Source: Allobosea sp.
GTDB taxonomy: Bacteria; Pseudomonadota; Alphaproteobacteria; Rhizobiales; Beijerinckiaceae
Direction of reading: 5' to 3'
Assembly: GCF_030694325.1 (NCBI RefSeq)
Contig: NZ_JAUXYO010000188.1
Span: 1 to 39,473 of the forward strand
DNA length: 39,473 nt
The notes under the pieces were generated by a model. That model searched no databases. It was given only the letters and a program-made list of their open reading frames with translations, and was not told where the DNA came from. Made by a program: the position numbers and the translations under genes. Positions 17,730 to 26,399 of this stretch are shown here, one piece after another. Position 1 is the stretch's first letter, and every line of letters begins with the position of its first letter.

Positions 17730-18521
17730 ATGCGCCTTCTGGTGGTTTCCGACGTGCATCTCGAATTCGGCCCGTTCGTGTTCCCGAAGCCAATGCCGGA
17801 ATTCGATGTCGCAGTCTTCGCCGGCGATATGCATCGCCCCATCGTTGCCGCGCTCGATTGGATGGCGGATCAGCGTGAGGACGGGCCGCTCCTCGGACGC
17901 CAGATCGTCTACGTCGCTGGCAATCACGAGTTTTACAAGAGTGAGATGAAAGGCAATCTCGCCGCTGGGGCAGAGCAGGCCGCAGCAGTCGGTATCCATT
18001 TGCTACAGCGCCGCACCGTAATCATCGGAGATGTTCGATTCATCGGATGCACGCTTTGGACGGACTATCGCCTGCTCGGGACGCCCAAGCCGTCGATGGT
18101 CTTTGCCGGGCAGGAGCTGAACGACCACCGCCTCATTCGCTATCGGGAGGAGGGCGGTCACTATAGCCGGTTCATGCCTTGGCATGCCGCAGCCGAGCAC
18201 CGGCTGGACCTTGCATTCATTCGCAGCGAGCTCGGGAAGCTGCATGATGGGCCGACCATTGTGGTCACGCACCATGCGCCGCATCCGAGATCGGTTCAGC
18301 CGAGGCACCAAGGGAGCGCATTGTCGCCAGCCTTTGTTTCGGACCTCAGCGCCCTGATCGAAGATTTCCAACCGGAGCTTTGGATTCACGGTCACGACCA
18401 CGGGTCACATGACTATCGCGTCGGTCGCACGCGGGTTCTCGCCAATCAGGCCGGCTACCCGAATGTGCATGGCTATCGGGAAAATCCATGGTTCCATCCC
18501 AGCTTGGTTGTCGAGGTTTGA
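17730..18521 (+). CDS. Calcineurin-like metallophosphoesterase
   Basis: A 263-residue enzyme with every metal-binding motif of the family: D8 and H10 in VVSDVH, G32-D33 in FAGD, GNHE (64-67), H181 in VTHHAP and GHDH (221-224). These hold two metal ions that hydrolyse phosphodiesters or phosphomonoesters. It lacks a signal peptide, so it acts in the cytoplasm. The start at 17730 follows a strong AAGGAGGAGGGG box; a longer in-frame form would overlap the upstream gene. It very likely forms an operon with the antitoxin/HAD fusion. The substrate is unknown; nucleotides, RNA ends or ADP-ribose derivatives are possibilities, not evidence. Confidence 0.88.
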   Translation: MRLLVVSDVHLEFGPFVFPKPMPEFDVAVFAGDMHRPIVAALDWMADQREDGPLLGRQIVYVAGNHEFYKSEMKGNLAAGAEQAAAVGIHLLQRRTVIIGDVRFIGCTLWTDYRLLGTPKPSMVFAGQELNDHRLIRYREEGGHYSRFMPWHAAAEHRLDLAFIRSELGKLHDGPTIVVTHHAPHPRSVQPRHQGSALSPAFVSDLSALIEDFQPELWIHGHDHGSHDYRVGRTRVLANQAGYPNVHGYRENPWFHPSLVVEV

Positions 18522-18528
18522 TCAACTG

Positions 18529-18699
18529 ATGAGTGGATACGACCTGCTCTTTTGTGACATGCCTTTGCCGGACACCGAGCTCGGTCCGGAAAGCCTGTTT
18601 TGCACTCGCGCCTTCGACGCCGCTGCCAGATATCCAGCGGAAGGCCACCCTCTGGCCTGGAGAGGACTCGAACCTGCCGGTCAATCCTCAATTCCTTGA
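18529..18699 (+). pseudogene. Truncated small gene downstream of the metallophosphoesterase
   Basis: The frame starts 7 bp after the phosphoesterase stop with MSGYDLLFCDMPLPDTELG and continues LFCTRAFDAAAR. This opening (GYDLxFxDxPLPD followed by a T(K/R)xF element) recalls a family of small phage and island proteins that are about twice as long. After residue 35 the sequence no longer fits; it stops at 18697-18699, while a frame shifted by one base stays open to 18736. The change coincides with the tRNA-like sequence at 18653-18675, so the gene seems to be cut by a recombination junction or frameshifted. Confidence 0.45.
18653..18675 (-). other. tRNA 3'-end-like sequence, possible attachment-site remnant
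   Basis: On the minus strand the 23 bases start with GGTTCGAGTCC after one base, i.e. the T-loop consensus, and go on as CTCTCCAGGCCA, which resembles the 3' acceptor half of a Leu-type tRNA. No 5' half follows and the T stem is imperfect, so it is not a functional gene. Short tRNA 3' copies are left by integrases at att sites. Just to the right is a hairpin CCTTG-AAAAA-CAAGG (about 18694-18708). No integrase gene is present. Chance similarity cannot be excluded. Confidence 0.35.
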
Positions 18700-18736
18700 A
18701 AAACAAGGGAAATTCCGCTTCGATTACACTCGTTGA

Positions 18737-19010
18737 GTGAAGCCAATGAGTGAGACCGAATAAAGCCAGTCTACGCTGTTCTCTGCCCCGAGCAAGTCAG
18801 CCGGCCGCGCGCAGGTGCCGGAGGCGATCGCATGGGAACCTCAACGCGTCAGTCCTTTTCACCTCGTCTTCAATCCCACATTTTCCGAAGGGGCCGCGAT
18901 GGCGCGTTCCGAGCTGTGGTTTCGTGAGGTGAGCAGGCTGCCGGCGTGGGCATCTCGCCGGCCCTGGACCTTGCCGCCTAGCGCGACAGTGCCGTCGACC
19001 TGTCCCGGCG
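18737..19010. other. Junction region with no recognisable gene
   Basis: I see no gene with a plausible start and no clear terminator here. The segment lies between the island's truncated gene and the end of the minus-strand metabolic operon, and composition shifts from AT-richer to GC-rich across it, so the right island boundary may lie within it. Confidence 0.4.
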
Positions 19011-20540
19011 CTACCGTAGGTCTGCTATTAATTCCAGCGTCTTTGCACGGACGGCCTTCCTATCGGCGTCGGCCTGCACGCGCGCCCATGTGATCGTCCC
19101 TAGGGCATGGTTGAGTTGGCTCGCGACCACCTCCGGCGTCGCATCGGAGACATCGCCCGTCCGTGACCGCACGCGCGCGATCAGCCTTTCGGGATCGGCG
19201 TCGAGCCAGAGGCCCTGGAACGGCGCGTCTGCCGAGATTGCGGCGTTCTCGATGCGCACCCGCTCCTCGGGCCTGTCGAAGACAGCGTCGGCGACGACGG
19301 CGTGGCCGCGTCCGGCGATGCGCGCGGCCCGGTCGGCCAGTTCGACATAGACTGTCTCCGATATGTCGGGTCGGTAGGCATCGGTGGGGAGCCGAGTCTC
19401 GGCCGCCACCCCGAACAGATGCTTGCGAATGCGGTCGCTGGCGAGGATGCGGGCGCCCGGCGCCGGGTTGATCTCCGGCGCCAGCGCTGCGGCTACGGTC
19501 GATTTGCCGGAGCCCGACAGGCCGCCAACGGCGATCAGCTTCGCGGGATGCGACCGCAGCAAGTCTTGCGCGAGCTGAAAATATGCGTTCGCTTCCTCCC
19601 GCCTGGCCACCGCCGTAGCGCCAGCCTGTGCCTGCGTGGCCGAGACATGGGCGCGCACAGCGGCGCGCACCGCCATCAGGAAGGAGATCAGCGGCAGACC
19701 GTCCTCCTCGTCGCAGGCGTCGAGATAACGGTTGAAGACCAGATTGGCCTCGGCGCGAAGGTCGCGATGCCAGAGGTCCATGAGCAGGAAGGCGACATCG
19801 TAGAGGATGTCGGTCGTCGCCATGCCTTCGTCGAATTCGAGACAGTCGAACAAGGTTGGCTCGCCGTCGATCAGGCAGATGTTGCGTAGATGCAGGTCGC
19901 CATGGCAGCGGCGCACCTTGCCGGCGCGGGCCCGCGCGTCGAGCAGATCCGACAAGGCTGCGAGGCGGGTGCGGAAAGTGCTCCTGAGCGCTTCCAGCTT
20001 CTCGGGCGGGAAGACATCCGTCGTCGCAAAAGCGCGCTCGTTGATGTCGAGCACGGCGGCGATGCGGCTGCTGCCGTTCGAGGAAAGGTCGATCTCGGCG
20101 CCGGCATGGAACGCCGCGATCCGGCCTGCAAGCCGTGTCAGCACCGGCTTGCTGATCGCGTCCTGAACGGCGAGGTTCTCGAAGAGCCCGGCCTCGTCGA
20201 AGCGGGCCATCTCCACGACCGCATCGACCAGCGCTCCGTCGCCGTTCAGGGCAAGGCCGCCGTTAGTTTCGCGTGTGATCCGGTGGACGGCCTTGTACAA
20301 TGCCGGCGCGGTGCGGCGATTGAGCTCCAGCTCCCGTTCGCAGGCGGCAAGGCGCCGCTCCGGCGTCGAGAAATCGACATAGCCGAGGCGGACGGCGCGC
20401 TTCAGCTTGATCGCATGCGGTCCCGACAGGATCACAAGCGAGATATGCGTCTCGACGAGCTGCGGAGCCGCTGCCCGGTAGCCGAAGCCGGCATCCGACG
20501 TCAGGAAGGCGACCACCTCGTCCTGGGTTGCGGTCGGCAT
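19011..20540 (-). CDS. APH-like phosphotransferase fused to a P-loop kinase
   Basis: A 509-residue bifunctional protein. Residues 1-300 form an aminoglycoside-phosphotransferase-like kinase fold with the catalytic Brenner motif HGDLHLRN (213-220) and the metal-binding FDCLEFDE (231-238). Residues 335-509 are a separate P-loop kinase with Walker A GGLSGSGKST (339-348), similar to gluconate- or zeta-type kinases. The family (COG2187 + COG0645) is widespread but its substrate is unknown. ATG 20540 has AGGAG six bases upstream. It starts 13 bp after the xfp stop, at the end of the operon, suggesting a kinase supporting sugar-phosphate or acetyl-phosphate metabolism; that is inference. Confidence 0.8.
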   Translation of the reverse strand: MPTATQDEVVAFLTSDAGFGYRAAAPQLVETHISLVILSGPHAIKLKRAVRLGYVDFSTPERRLAACERELELNRRTAPALYKAVHRITRETNGGLALNGDGALVDAVVEMARFDEAGLFENLAVQDAISKPVLTRLAGRIAAFHAGAEIDLSSNGSSRIAAVLDINERAFATTDVFPPEKLEALRSTFRTRLAALSDLLDARARAGKVRRCHGDLHLRNICLIDGEPTLFDCLEFDEGMATTDILYDVAFLLMDLWHRDLRAEANLVFNRYLDACDEEDGLPLISFLMAVRAAVRAHVSATQAQAGATAVARREEANAYFQLAQDLLRSHPAKLIAVGGLSGSGKSTVAAALAPEINPAPGARILASDRIRKHLFGVAAETRLPTDAYRPDISETVYVELADRAARIAGRGHAVVADAVFDRPEERVRIENAAISADAPFQGLWLDADPERLIARVRSRTGDVSDATPEVVASQLNHALGTITWARVQADADRKAVRAKTLELIADLR

Positions 20541-20553
20541 GGATTCTCCTGCC

Positions 20554-22950
20554 TCACGCGCTTCCGGGCCAGCGCCAGTCGCGGACTTCAGGCATGTCAA
20601 CGCCGTGCTCCCGGATGTAGCGGTGATGCTCGACCAGCTTGTCACGGATCGCCTGCTTGGCGTAGACGGCGGCAGCACCCAGCGTCGGCACCCGGTCTAT
20701 GACGTCGGCGACGAGGTGGAAGCGGTCGAGCCGGTTGCGCACGACCATGTCGAAGGTCGTCGTCGTCGAGCCCTCCTCCTCGTAGCCGCGCACATGCATG
20801 TTGGCATGGTTGGTCCGCTTGTAGGCGAGGCGGTGGATCAGCCAGGGATAGCCGTGATAGGCGAAGATCACCGGCTTGTCGGTGGTGAACAGCGCATCGA
20901 AATCGGCATCCGTCAGGCCGTGCGGGTGCTGCGTTCGCGGCTGTAGCGTCATCAGGTCGACGACATTGACGACCCGCACTTTCAGCTCGGGAAGATGCTC
21001 GCGCAGCAGGGTGACGGCGGCAAGGGTTTCCAAGGTGGGGACGTCGCCGGCGCAGGCCATGATCACGTCCGGCTCGGCCCCGCGATCGCTGCTCGCCCAT
21101 TCCCAGATGCCGATGCCCTGGGTGCAGTGCTTGATCGCCGCATCCATGTCGAGCCATTGCGGGGCCGGCGCCTTGCCGGCGACGATGACATTGATCCGGT
21201 CCCAACTTCTCAGGCAGTGGTCGGTGACATGGAGCAGCGTGTTGGCGTCGGGAGGCAGGTAGACCCGCACGATATCCGCCTTCTTGTTGACGACATGGTC
21301 GATGAAGCCGGGGTCCTGATGGCTGAAGCCGTTATGATCCTGCTGCCAGACATGGGAGGTCAAAAGGTAGTTCAGCGAGGCGATGGGCCGGCGCCACGGC
21401 ACCTCCTTGGCCGTCTTCAGCCATTTCGCATGCTGGTTGAACATGGAATCGACGATGTGGATGAAAGCCTCGTAGCAGGAGAACAGGCCGTGCCGCCCGG
21501 TCAGGAGATAGCCTTCGAGCCAACCCTGGCAGAGATGCTCGCTCAGGATTTCCATGACGCGGCCGTCAAGCGCCAGATCGGTGTCTTCGGGAATCGTCTC
21601 GGCGTTCCAGGCCCTGCCCGTGACCTCGAAAAGCGCCTGCAGGCGGTTCGAGGCCGTCTCGTCGGGGCCGAAGACGCGGAAGTTCCGGCTGGCCTCGTTG
21701 GCTTTCATCACGTCGCGCAGGAACGCGCCCATCACCCGGGTCGCCGCGGCCGTGCTCTCGCCCGGGCATTCGACGGGCACGGCATGGGCCGTGAAGTCCG
21801 GGATCCGCAGCGGCCTGCGTAGCGCCCCGCCATTGGCATGCGGGTTGGCGCTCATGCGCTTGTCGCCGGAGGGAGCCAGCGCCGCGATCCCGGCCTGCAG
21901 GCGCCCGGTATCGTCGAAAAGCTCTTCGGGACGATAGCTGCGCAGCCAGTCTTCGAGCAACTGAAGGTGTTCCGGCTTGGACATGTCGCTGAACGGCACC
22001 TGATGCGAGCGCCAGAAGCCCTCGCTCTTCAGGCCGTCGACGGTCTTGGGTCCGGTCCAGCCCTTCGGGCTACGCAGCACGATCATCGGCCAGCGCGGCC
22101 GTAAGGTCGCGCCGTCCTCGCGCGCCGCCTTCTGGATCGCCGCGATCCCGGCAAAGGCCTCGTCGAGGGCGGCCGCCATCGCCTGATGCATCGCCTCGGG
22201 CTCGTCGCCCTCCACGAAAAGCGGGGCGTAGCCATAGCCGCGCAGCAGCGCCGCGAGTTCGTCGGCGGGAATGCGCGACAGCACGGTCGGATTGGCGATC
22301 TTGTAGCCGTTGAGGTGGAGGATCGGCAGGACGGCGCCGTCGGCGGCCGGGTTGAGGAATTTGTTGGAATGCCAGGACGCCGCGAGCGGCCCGGTTTCGG
22401 CCTCGCCGTCGCCGATGACGCAGGCCGCGATCAGATCGGGATTGTCGAGGACCGCGCCGAAGGCGTGCACCAGCGAGTAGCCGAGCTCGCCGCCTTCATG
22501 GATCGAGCCGGGGGTCTCGGGCGCGGCATGGCTGGGGATGCCGCCGGGAAACGAGAACTGCCGCACGAAGCGTCGTATTCCCTCATTGTCCTGCGAGATG
22601 TCGGGGTAGACCTCGGTATAGGTGCCTTCCAGATAGGTGCTCGCAACCACGCCCGGCGCGCCATGGCCGGGGCCGGCGATGTAGAGGACGTCGAGATCCC
22701 TCGCCTTGATGACGCGGTTGAGGTGGAGATAGATGAAGTTCAGCCCCGGCGTCGTGCCCCAATGGCCGAGCAGGCGCGGCTTGACGTGTTCGATCTTGAG
22801 CGGTTCGCGCAGCAGCGGGTTGTCGAGCAGATAGATCTGCGCGACGGAGAGGTAGTTGGCGGCGCGCCACCACCCATCCATCAGGCCAAGCGCGGCCGGT
22901 GTCAGAGCCGGCGATCGTGTCGCCAGGGCTTCGGCATGATCTCCGGACAT
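20554..22950 (-). CDS. xfp: Xylulose-5-phosphate/fructose-6-phosphate phosphoketolase
   Basis: A 798-residue thiamine-diphosphate enzyme of normal family length. Recognisable are [15 protein letters not shown] and [17 protein letters not shown] near the N-terminus, GPGHGAPG (about 94), EGGELGYSL, the TPP motif GDGEAETG...N (about 180-212), and the C-terminal HHNGYPW-like block [17 protein letters not shown] with [15 protein letters not shown]. It splits xylulose 5-phosphate or fructose 6-phosphate with phosphate to acetyl-phosphate plus glyceraldehyde 3-phosphate or erythrose 4-phosphate. In this operon its product feeds AckA and the Pta domain. A 78-bp gap separates it from the fabI-like gene upstream. 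Confidence 0.95.
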   Translation of the reverse strand: MSGDHAEALATRSPALTPAALGLMDGWWRAANYLSVAQIYLLDNPLLREPLKIEHVKPRLLGHWGTTPGLNFIYLHLNRVIKARDLDVLYIAGPGHGAPGVVASTYLEGTYTEVYPDISQDNEGIRRFVRQFSFPGGIPSHAAPETPGSIHEGGELGYSLVHAFGAVLDNPDLIAACVIGDGEAETGPLAASWHSNKFLNPAADGAVLPILHLNGYKIANPTVLSRIPADELAALLRGYGYAPLFVEGDEPEAMHQAMAAALDEAFAGIAAIQKAAREDGATLRPRWPMIVLRSPKGWTGPKTVDGLKSEGFWRSHQVPFSDMSKPEHLQLLEDWLRSYRPEELFDDTGRLQAGIAALAPSGDKRMSANPHANGGALRRPLRIPDFTAHAVPVECPGESTAAATRVMGAFLRDVMKANEASRNFRVFGPDETASNRLQALFEVTGRAWNAETIPEDTDLALDGRVMEILSEHLCQGWLEGYLLTGRHGLFSCYEAFIHIVDSMFNQHAKWLKTAKEVPWRRPIASLNYLLTSHVWQQDHNGFSHQDPGFIDHVVNKKADIVRVYLPPDANTLLHVTDHCLRSWDRINVIVAGKAPAPQWLDMDAAIKHCTQGIGIWEWASSDRGAEPDVIMACAGDVPTLETLAAVTLLREHLPELKVRVVNVVDLMTLQPRTQHPHGLTDADFDALFTTDKPVIFAYHGYPWLIHRLAYKRTNHANMHVRGYEEEGSTTTTFDMVVRNRLDRFHLVADVIDRVPTLGAAAVYAKQAIRDKLVEHHRYIREHGVDMPEVRDWRWPGSA

Positions 22951-23028
22951 CAGGCTGCTCCGCGTGGTGGTCGGTCAAAGGAACCGCGCTCGCTCAAGGC
23001 GGAAGCGGCGTAGCGCCGGATGGTTCCA

Positions 23029-23802
23029 TCAGGCGATCGTGTGGAACCCGCCATCGGCATAGACGACGGAGCCGGTGAGCGAGCTTCCGGCCTCGCTGGC
23101 GAGGAAGGCGGCGACGCGGCCGACGTCCTCGATGCCGACCAGGCGCTGGGCCGGGGTGCGCTCGCGCACCTTGTCGAGCAGTTCGTCGAAGCGGCCGATG
23201 CCCGAGGCGGCGCGGGTCTTGATGGCGCCGGCCGAGATCGTGTTGGCGCGGATCCTCTGGCCGGCGAGATCGGCGGCGAGATAGCGCACGCTCGATTCCA
23301 GCGCGGCCTTGACCGGTCCCATCAGGTTGTAGTTTTCGACGACGCGGTCGGCGCCGTAGAAGCTCACAGTCAGCAGGGCGCCGCCCTCGCTCATCAGCGG
23401 CGCGGCGAGCTTCGCCATGCGGATGAAGGAATGGCAGGAAACGTCCATCGCCAGGGCGAAGCCCTCCGCCGAGCAGTTGACGAGGCTGTTCTGCAGATCC
23501 TCGCGCGGGGCGAAGGCGATCGAGTGCAGCAGAAAGTCGAGCCTGCCCCAATCCCTTTCGAGGCGCGCGAACACGGCCTCGAGCTGGCCGGGAATGCGCA
23601 CGTCGCAGGGCACGACGATCGCAGCCCCTAATGCCTCGGCGACGGGCTGCACGAAGGGCAGAGCATTCTCGTTGAGATAGGTGACGGCGAGTTCGGCCCC
23701 TGCCTGCCGGAAGGCCGTGGCGCAGCCGGCCGCGATGCTGTGCTCGTTGGCGATGCCGACGACGAGGCCGCGCTTGCCGGAGAGATCGACGATGGGGCTC
23801 AT
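23029..23802 (-). CDS. fabI: Enoyl-ACP reductase FabI paralogue
   Basis: A 257-residue short-chain reductase of the FabI type: GKRGLVVGIANEHSIAAG at the N-terminus (NAD-binding), LLHSIAFAP (about 91-99), catalytic Y149 and Y158 with K165 in YNLMGPVKA (Y-x6-K), and GAIKTRAASGI. It reduces trans-2-enoyl-ACP with NAD(P)H in fatty-acid elongation. Its start overlaps the ackA stop by 4 bp. Sitting in an acetyl-phosphate/PHA operon, it is probably not the housekeeping copy. It may act as a redox valve or handle enoyl thioesters made by the MaoC domain; this is inference. Confidence 0.88.
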   Translation of the reverse strand: MSPIVDLSGKRGLVVGIANEHSIAAGCATAFRQAGAELAVTYLNENALPFVQPVAEALGAAIVVPCDVRIPGQLEAVFARLERDWGRLDFLLHSIAFAPREDLQNSLVNCSAEGFALAMDVSCHSFIRMAKLAAPLMSEGGALLTVSFYGADRVVENYNLMGPVKAALESSVRYLAADLAGQRIRANTISAGAIKTRAASGIGRFDELLDKVRERTPAQRLVGIEDVGRVAAFLASEAGSSLTGSVVYADGGFHTIA

Positions 23803-24992
23803 GGACTCGTTCCTTCGATACCGAGGACGAGCAGGGCTTCGTCCGCGATCACCTGCTCTTCGTCGGTCGCGATGACCAAGGCGGAGATCGCGCTGGATGC
23901 GGTGCTGATCGTGCCGGTATTGGCCGCATTGGCGGGCTCATCCAGCGTCAGGCCGAGCCAGGCCAGGCGCGCGCTCACCGCAGCCCGGATCCGCGGCTGG
24001 TTCTCGCCGACGCCGGCGGTGAAGACGATCGCATCGAGCCCGCCCAAAGTCGTCGCCAGCCTGGCGATCTCGCCGGCGATGCGGAAGCTGAAGAGGTCGA
24101 GCGCCTGGCTGGCCTCCAGGCGCTCGCTCTCCAGCAATTCGCGGCTGTCGGCGCTGATGCCGGACACGCCGAGCAGACCCGACTGGCGGTAGAGGATGTC
24201 CTCGACATCCTTGACGCCGCGTCCTTGCGTCCCGATCAGGTGAAGCAGGACGCCGGGATCGATCGCGCCGCAGCGTGTCGCCATCGGAACGCCGTCGAGG
24301 GCGGAAAAGCCCATGCTGGTGTCGCGGCTGACGCCGCCGTCCAGCCCACACAGGCTGGCCCCGCTGCCGAGATGGGCCACGACGACTTTCGACCCTGCAA
24401 GCGCGGGCTCGCGCCGCGCGAGCTCGGCCGCGATGAACTTGTAGGACAGGCCGTGGAAACCGTAGCGCTTGATGCCCTGGTCGTGCAGCGCGCGCGGGAT
24501 CGCGAAGCGGCGCACGACATCGGCATGGTCGCGATGGAAGGCCGTGTCGAAGGAGGCCGTCTGCGGCAGTTGCGGACGCAGATGCCGAAGCGCCCGGATC
24601 AGGCGCAGGCCCTGCGGCTGGTGCAGCGGCGCCAGCGGGGTCAGCGCATCGATCGCGGCTATCGCGTCGTCATCCAGCCGAACAGGCCCGGCGAAGCCGT
24701 CGCCGCCATGCACGACGCGGTGACCGATAGCGGCGATGTTGTCGAGGTCGAAATGCCAGGAGAGGCGGGAGAAGGCCTCGCTCACGACTTCATGGAGATC
24801 GTCGCCGGCTTCGGCCTCCAGCGCGATGTCGAAGGTGTCGGGCCCCTCGCTGAGCGTGAAGCGCAGCGGTGCGCGGCGAAAATCGATCATGCCCTTGCCG
24901 ATGCGCTCCGCGCCCTTGCGGCCCAACGCGAACAGGCCGATCTTCACCGTGGAGGAGCCGGCGTTGAAGGTGATCAGGAGCTTGCCGGTCAT
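23799..24992 (-). CDS. ackA: Acetate kinase
   Basis: A 397-residue acetate kinase of the ASKHA fold: FNAGSSTVK (N10-K17), IGHRVVHGGDGF, SFDTAFH with the catalytic Asp (about 148), KRYGFHGLSYKFIA, VVAHLGSGASLCGL, DTSMGFSALDGVPMATRCG and TAGVGENQPRIR. It interconverts acetyl-phosphate + ADP with acetate + ATP, giving ATP from phosphoketolase-made acetyl-phosphate. It overlaps both neighbours by 4 bp, i.e. translational coupling with the maoC/pta fusion and fabI. Confidence 0.95.
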   Translation of the reverse strand: MTGKLLITFNAGSSTVKIGLFALGRKGAERIGKGMIDFRRAPLRFTLSEGPDTFDIALEAEAGDDLHEVVSEAFSRLSWHFDLDNIAAIGHRVVHGGDGFAGPVRLDDDAIAAIDALTPLAPLHQPQGLRLIRALRHLRPQLPQTASFDTAFHRDHADVVRRFAIPRALHDQGIKRYGFHGLSYKFIAAELARREPALAGSKVVVAHLGSGASLCGLDGGVSRDTSMGFSALDGVPMATRCGAIDPGVLLHLIGTQGRGVKDVEDILYRQSGLLGVSGISADSRELLESERLEASQALDLFSFRIAGEIARLATTLGGLDAIVFTAGVGENQPRIRAAVSARLAWLGLTLDEPANAANTGTISTASSAISALVIATDEEQVIADEALLVLGIEGTSP

Positions 24993-26392
24993 GCGGGACC
25001 CTTTCCCGGACCGCGCCGGGAAGCGACGAGCTTGGCCAGCGCCGCCGAGGCGATGCGGGTCTTCAGCGAATCCGAGCGGCTGGTCAGGATGATCGGCACC
25101 CGCGCGCCGAGCACGAGGCCTGCCGCATCCGCCCCGGCGAAATAAATCAGCTGCTTGGCCAGTATGTTGCCCGCTTCGAGGTCCGGCACGAGCAGGATGT
25201 CGGCTTGTCCGGCGACAGGCGAGACGATGCCCTTGGTCCGGGCTGCATCAGGGCTGATCGCGTTGTCGAAGGCGAGCGGGCCGTCGACGCGCGCGCCGGT
25301 AATCTGGCCGCGCGCCGCCATCACGGTCAGTGCGGCGGCGTCGAGCGTCGAGGGCATCTTGGCGTTCACGGTCTCGACCGCCGCCAGCACCGCGACGAGC
25401 GGTTCGGCGATGCCGAGCGTGTGCAGCAGATCGATCGCGTTCTGGCAGATGTCGCGCTTCTGCTCCAGTGTCGGCAGGATGTTGATCGCCGCATCGGTGA
25501 CGATCAGAGGCTTGGCATAGGCCGGCACGCTCATGGCGTAGACATGGCTGATGCGCCGCTCCGTCCTCAGGCCGGAGCCTGGGGCCACCACCGCGCCGAG
25601 CAACTCGTCGGTGTGCAGACTGCCTTTCATCAGAGTCGCGACCTTGCCTGCGACGGCCAGCTCTACTGCCCGCGCCGCGGCCGCATGGCTATGCGCCACG
25701 GCCTCGATCGCGATGCCGTCCAGCGAGACCTGTGCCGCCTCGGCCGCGGCCCGAATCTTGGCCTCGGGCCCGATCAGCAAAGGCTCCAGCAGGCCCTCGT
25801 CGCGAATCTCGACCACCGCCAGAATAGCCTCCGGCGAACAGGGGTGGACGATGGCGGCTCGGATCATCGGCAGGGCGCGCGCATCCTTGACGAAGCTGTC
25901 ATAGCGGTCGTGCCGTCGCAGCGAGACCTCGGGCAGTTTCGTGCGCGGCCAGACGATCTGGTGTTGCGGCGCGATCACTGTTGCGGTGCCGGTCAGGATC
26001 TCCTCGCCCTGCTGGTTGGTCGCGCGGGTATCGAGCAGCACATGGCGCTTCTCGGGCCGCTTCTCCTGCACCGTCACGGTGACCGTGATGGTGTCGCCGG
26101 GCGCGACAGGCTTTCGGAAGCGCAGATCCTGGCCGAGATAGATCGTGCCAGGGCCGGGCAATTTGGTGCCGAGCACGGCCGAGACCAAAGCTGCCGTCCA
26201 CATGCCATGCGCGACGATATGGCCGAACAGGTCGGTCGCGGCGAAGGCGGCGTCGAGATGGGCAGGGTTCTCGTCGCCCGAGACCGTCGCGAACAGGTCG
26301 ATATCGTCGCGCCCGACGATGCGCACGAGCGAGGCGCTCTCGCCGACCTCCAGCTCGTCGAAGGTGCGGTTTTTGAGGATGCTCTGGTCCAT
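24989..26392 (-). CDS. Bifunctional MaoC-type enoyl-CoA hydratase / phosphate acetyltransferase
   Basis: A 467-residue fusion. Residues 10-150 are a MaoC hot-dog domain: RTFDELEVGESASLVRIV, DIDLFATVSGDENPAHLD (hydratase motif with the catalytic Asp/His) and GHIVAHGMW. Residues 160-460 are a Pta/Ptb domain: AAIVHPCSPEAI, ATLMKGSLHTDELL, RRISHVYAM, ITDAAINI-like VTDAAINILP and DILLVPDLEAGNILAKQL. It can hydrate (R)-3-hydroxyacyl-CoA/enoyl-CoA and exchange acetyl-phosphate with CoA, linking Xfp to acetyl-CoA and to PHA precursors. ATG 26392 follows GAGGG; longer in-frame forms enter phaC. This fusion is known in Alphaproteobacteria. Confidence 0.9.
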   Translation of the reverse strand: MDQSILKNRTFDELEVGESASLVRIVGRDDIDLFATVSGDENPAHLDAAFAATDLFGHIVAHGMWTAALVSAVLGTKLPGPGTIYLGQDLRFRKPVAPGDTITVTVTVQEKRPEKRHVLLDTRATNQQGEEILTGTATVIAPQHQIVWPRTKLPEVSLRRHDRYDSFVKDARALPMIRAAIVHPCSPEAILAVVEIRDEGLLEPLLIGPEAKIRAAAEAAQVSLDGIAIEAVAHSHAAAARAVELAVAGKVATLMKGSLHTDELLGAVVAPGSGLRTERRISHVYAMSVPAYAKPLIVTDAAINILPTLEQKRDICQNAIDLLHTLGIAEPLVAVLAAVETVNAKMPSTLDAAALTVMAARGQITGARVDGPLAFDNAISPDAARTKGIVSPVAGQADILLVPDLEAGNILAKQLIYFAGADAAGLVLGARVPIILTSRSDSLKTRIASAALAKLVASRRGPGKGPA

Positions 26393-26399
26393 CGGGCCC

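Larger units (their letters stand above)
7987..18700. mobile_element. Tn7-like transposon / genomic island (right end unresolved)
   Basis: The stretch carries a complete tnsA-tnsB-tnsC-tniQ set on the minus strand and a block of accessory genes beyond tnsA. It is more AT-rich and looser than its flanks. Direct repeats at 7987-8094 are candidate TnsB sites at the left end. No matching inverted copies were found to the right, so the boundary is placed only approximately, at the truncated gene and tRNA-like sequence. It is possible that the transposon proper ends soon after tnsA and that the XRE/HAD/phosphoesterase block is a second insertion. No integrase, CRISPR array, cas gene or tnsE is present. 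Confidence 0.65.

Noticed and set aside
18653-18675. A functional tRNA gene
   Set aside because: Only a T-loop and acceptor-like 3' part is present; there is no anticodon or D arm and the T stem is imperfect.
13900-19000. A CRISPR array or cas genes accompanying the Tn7-like module
   Set aside because: No regularly spaced repeats and no Cas-like protein could be seen on either strand.
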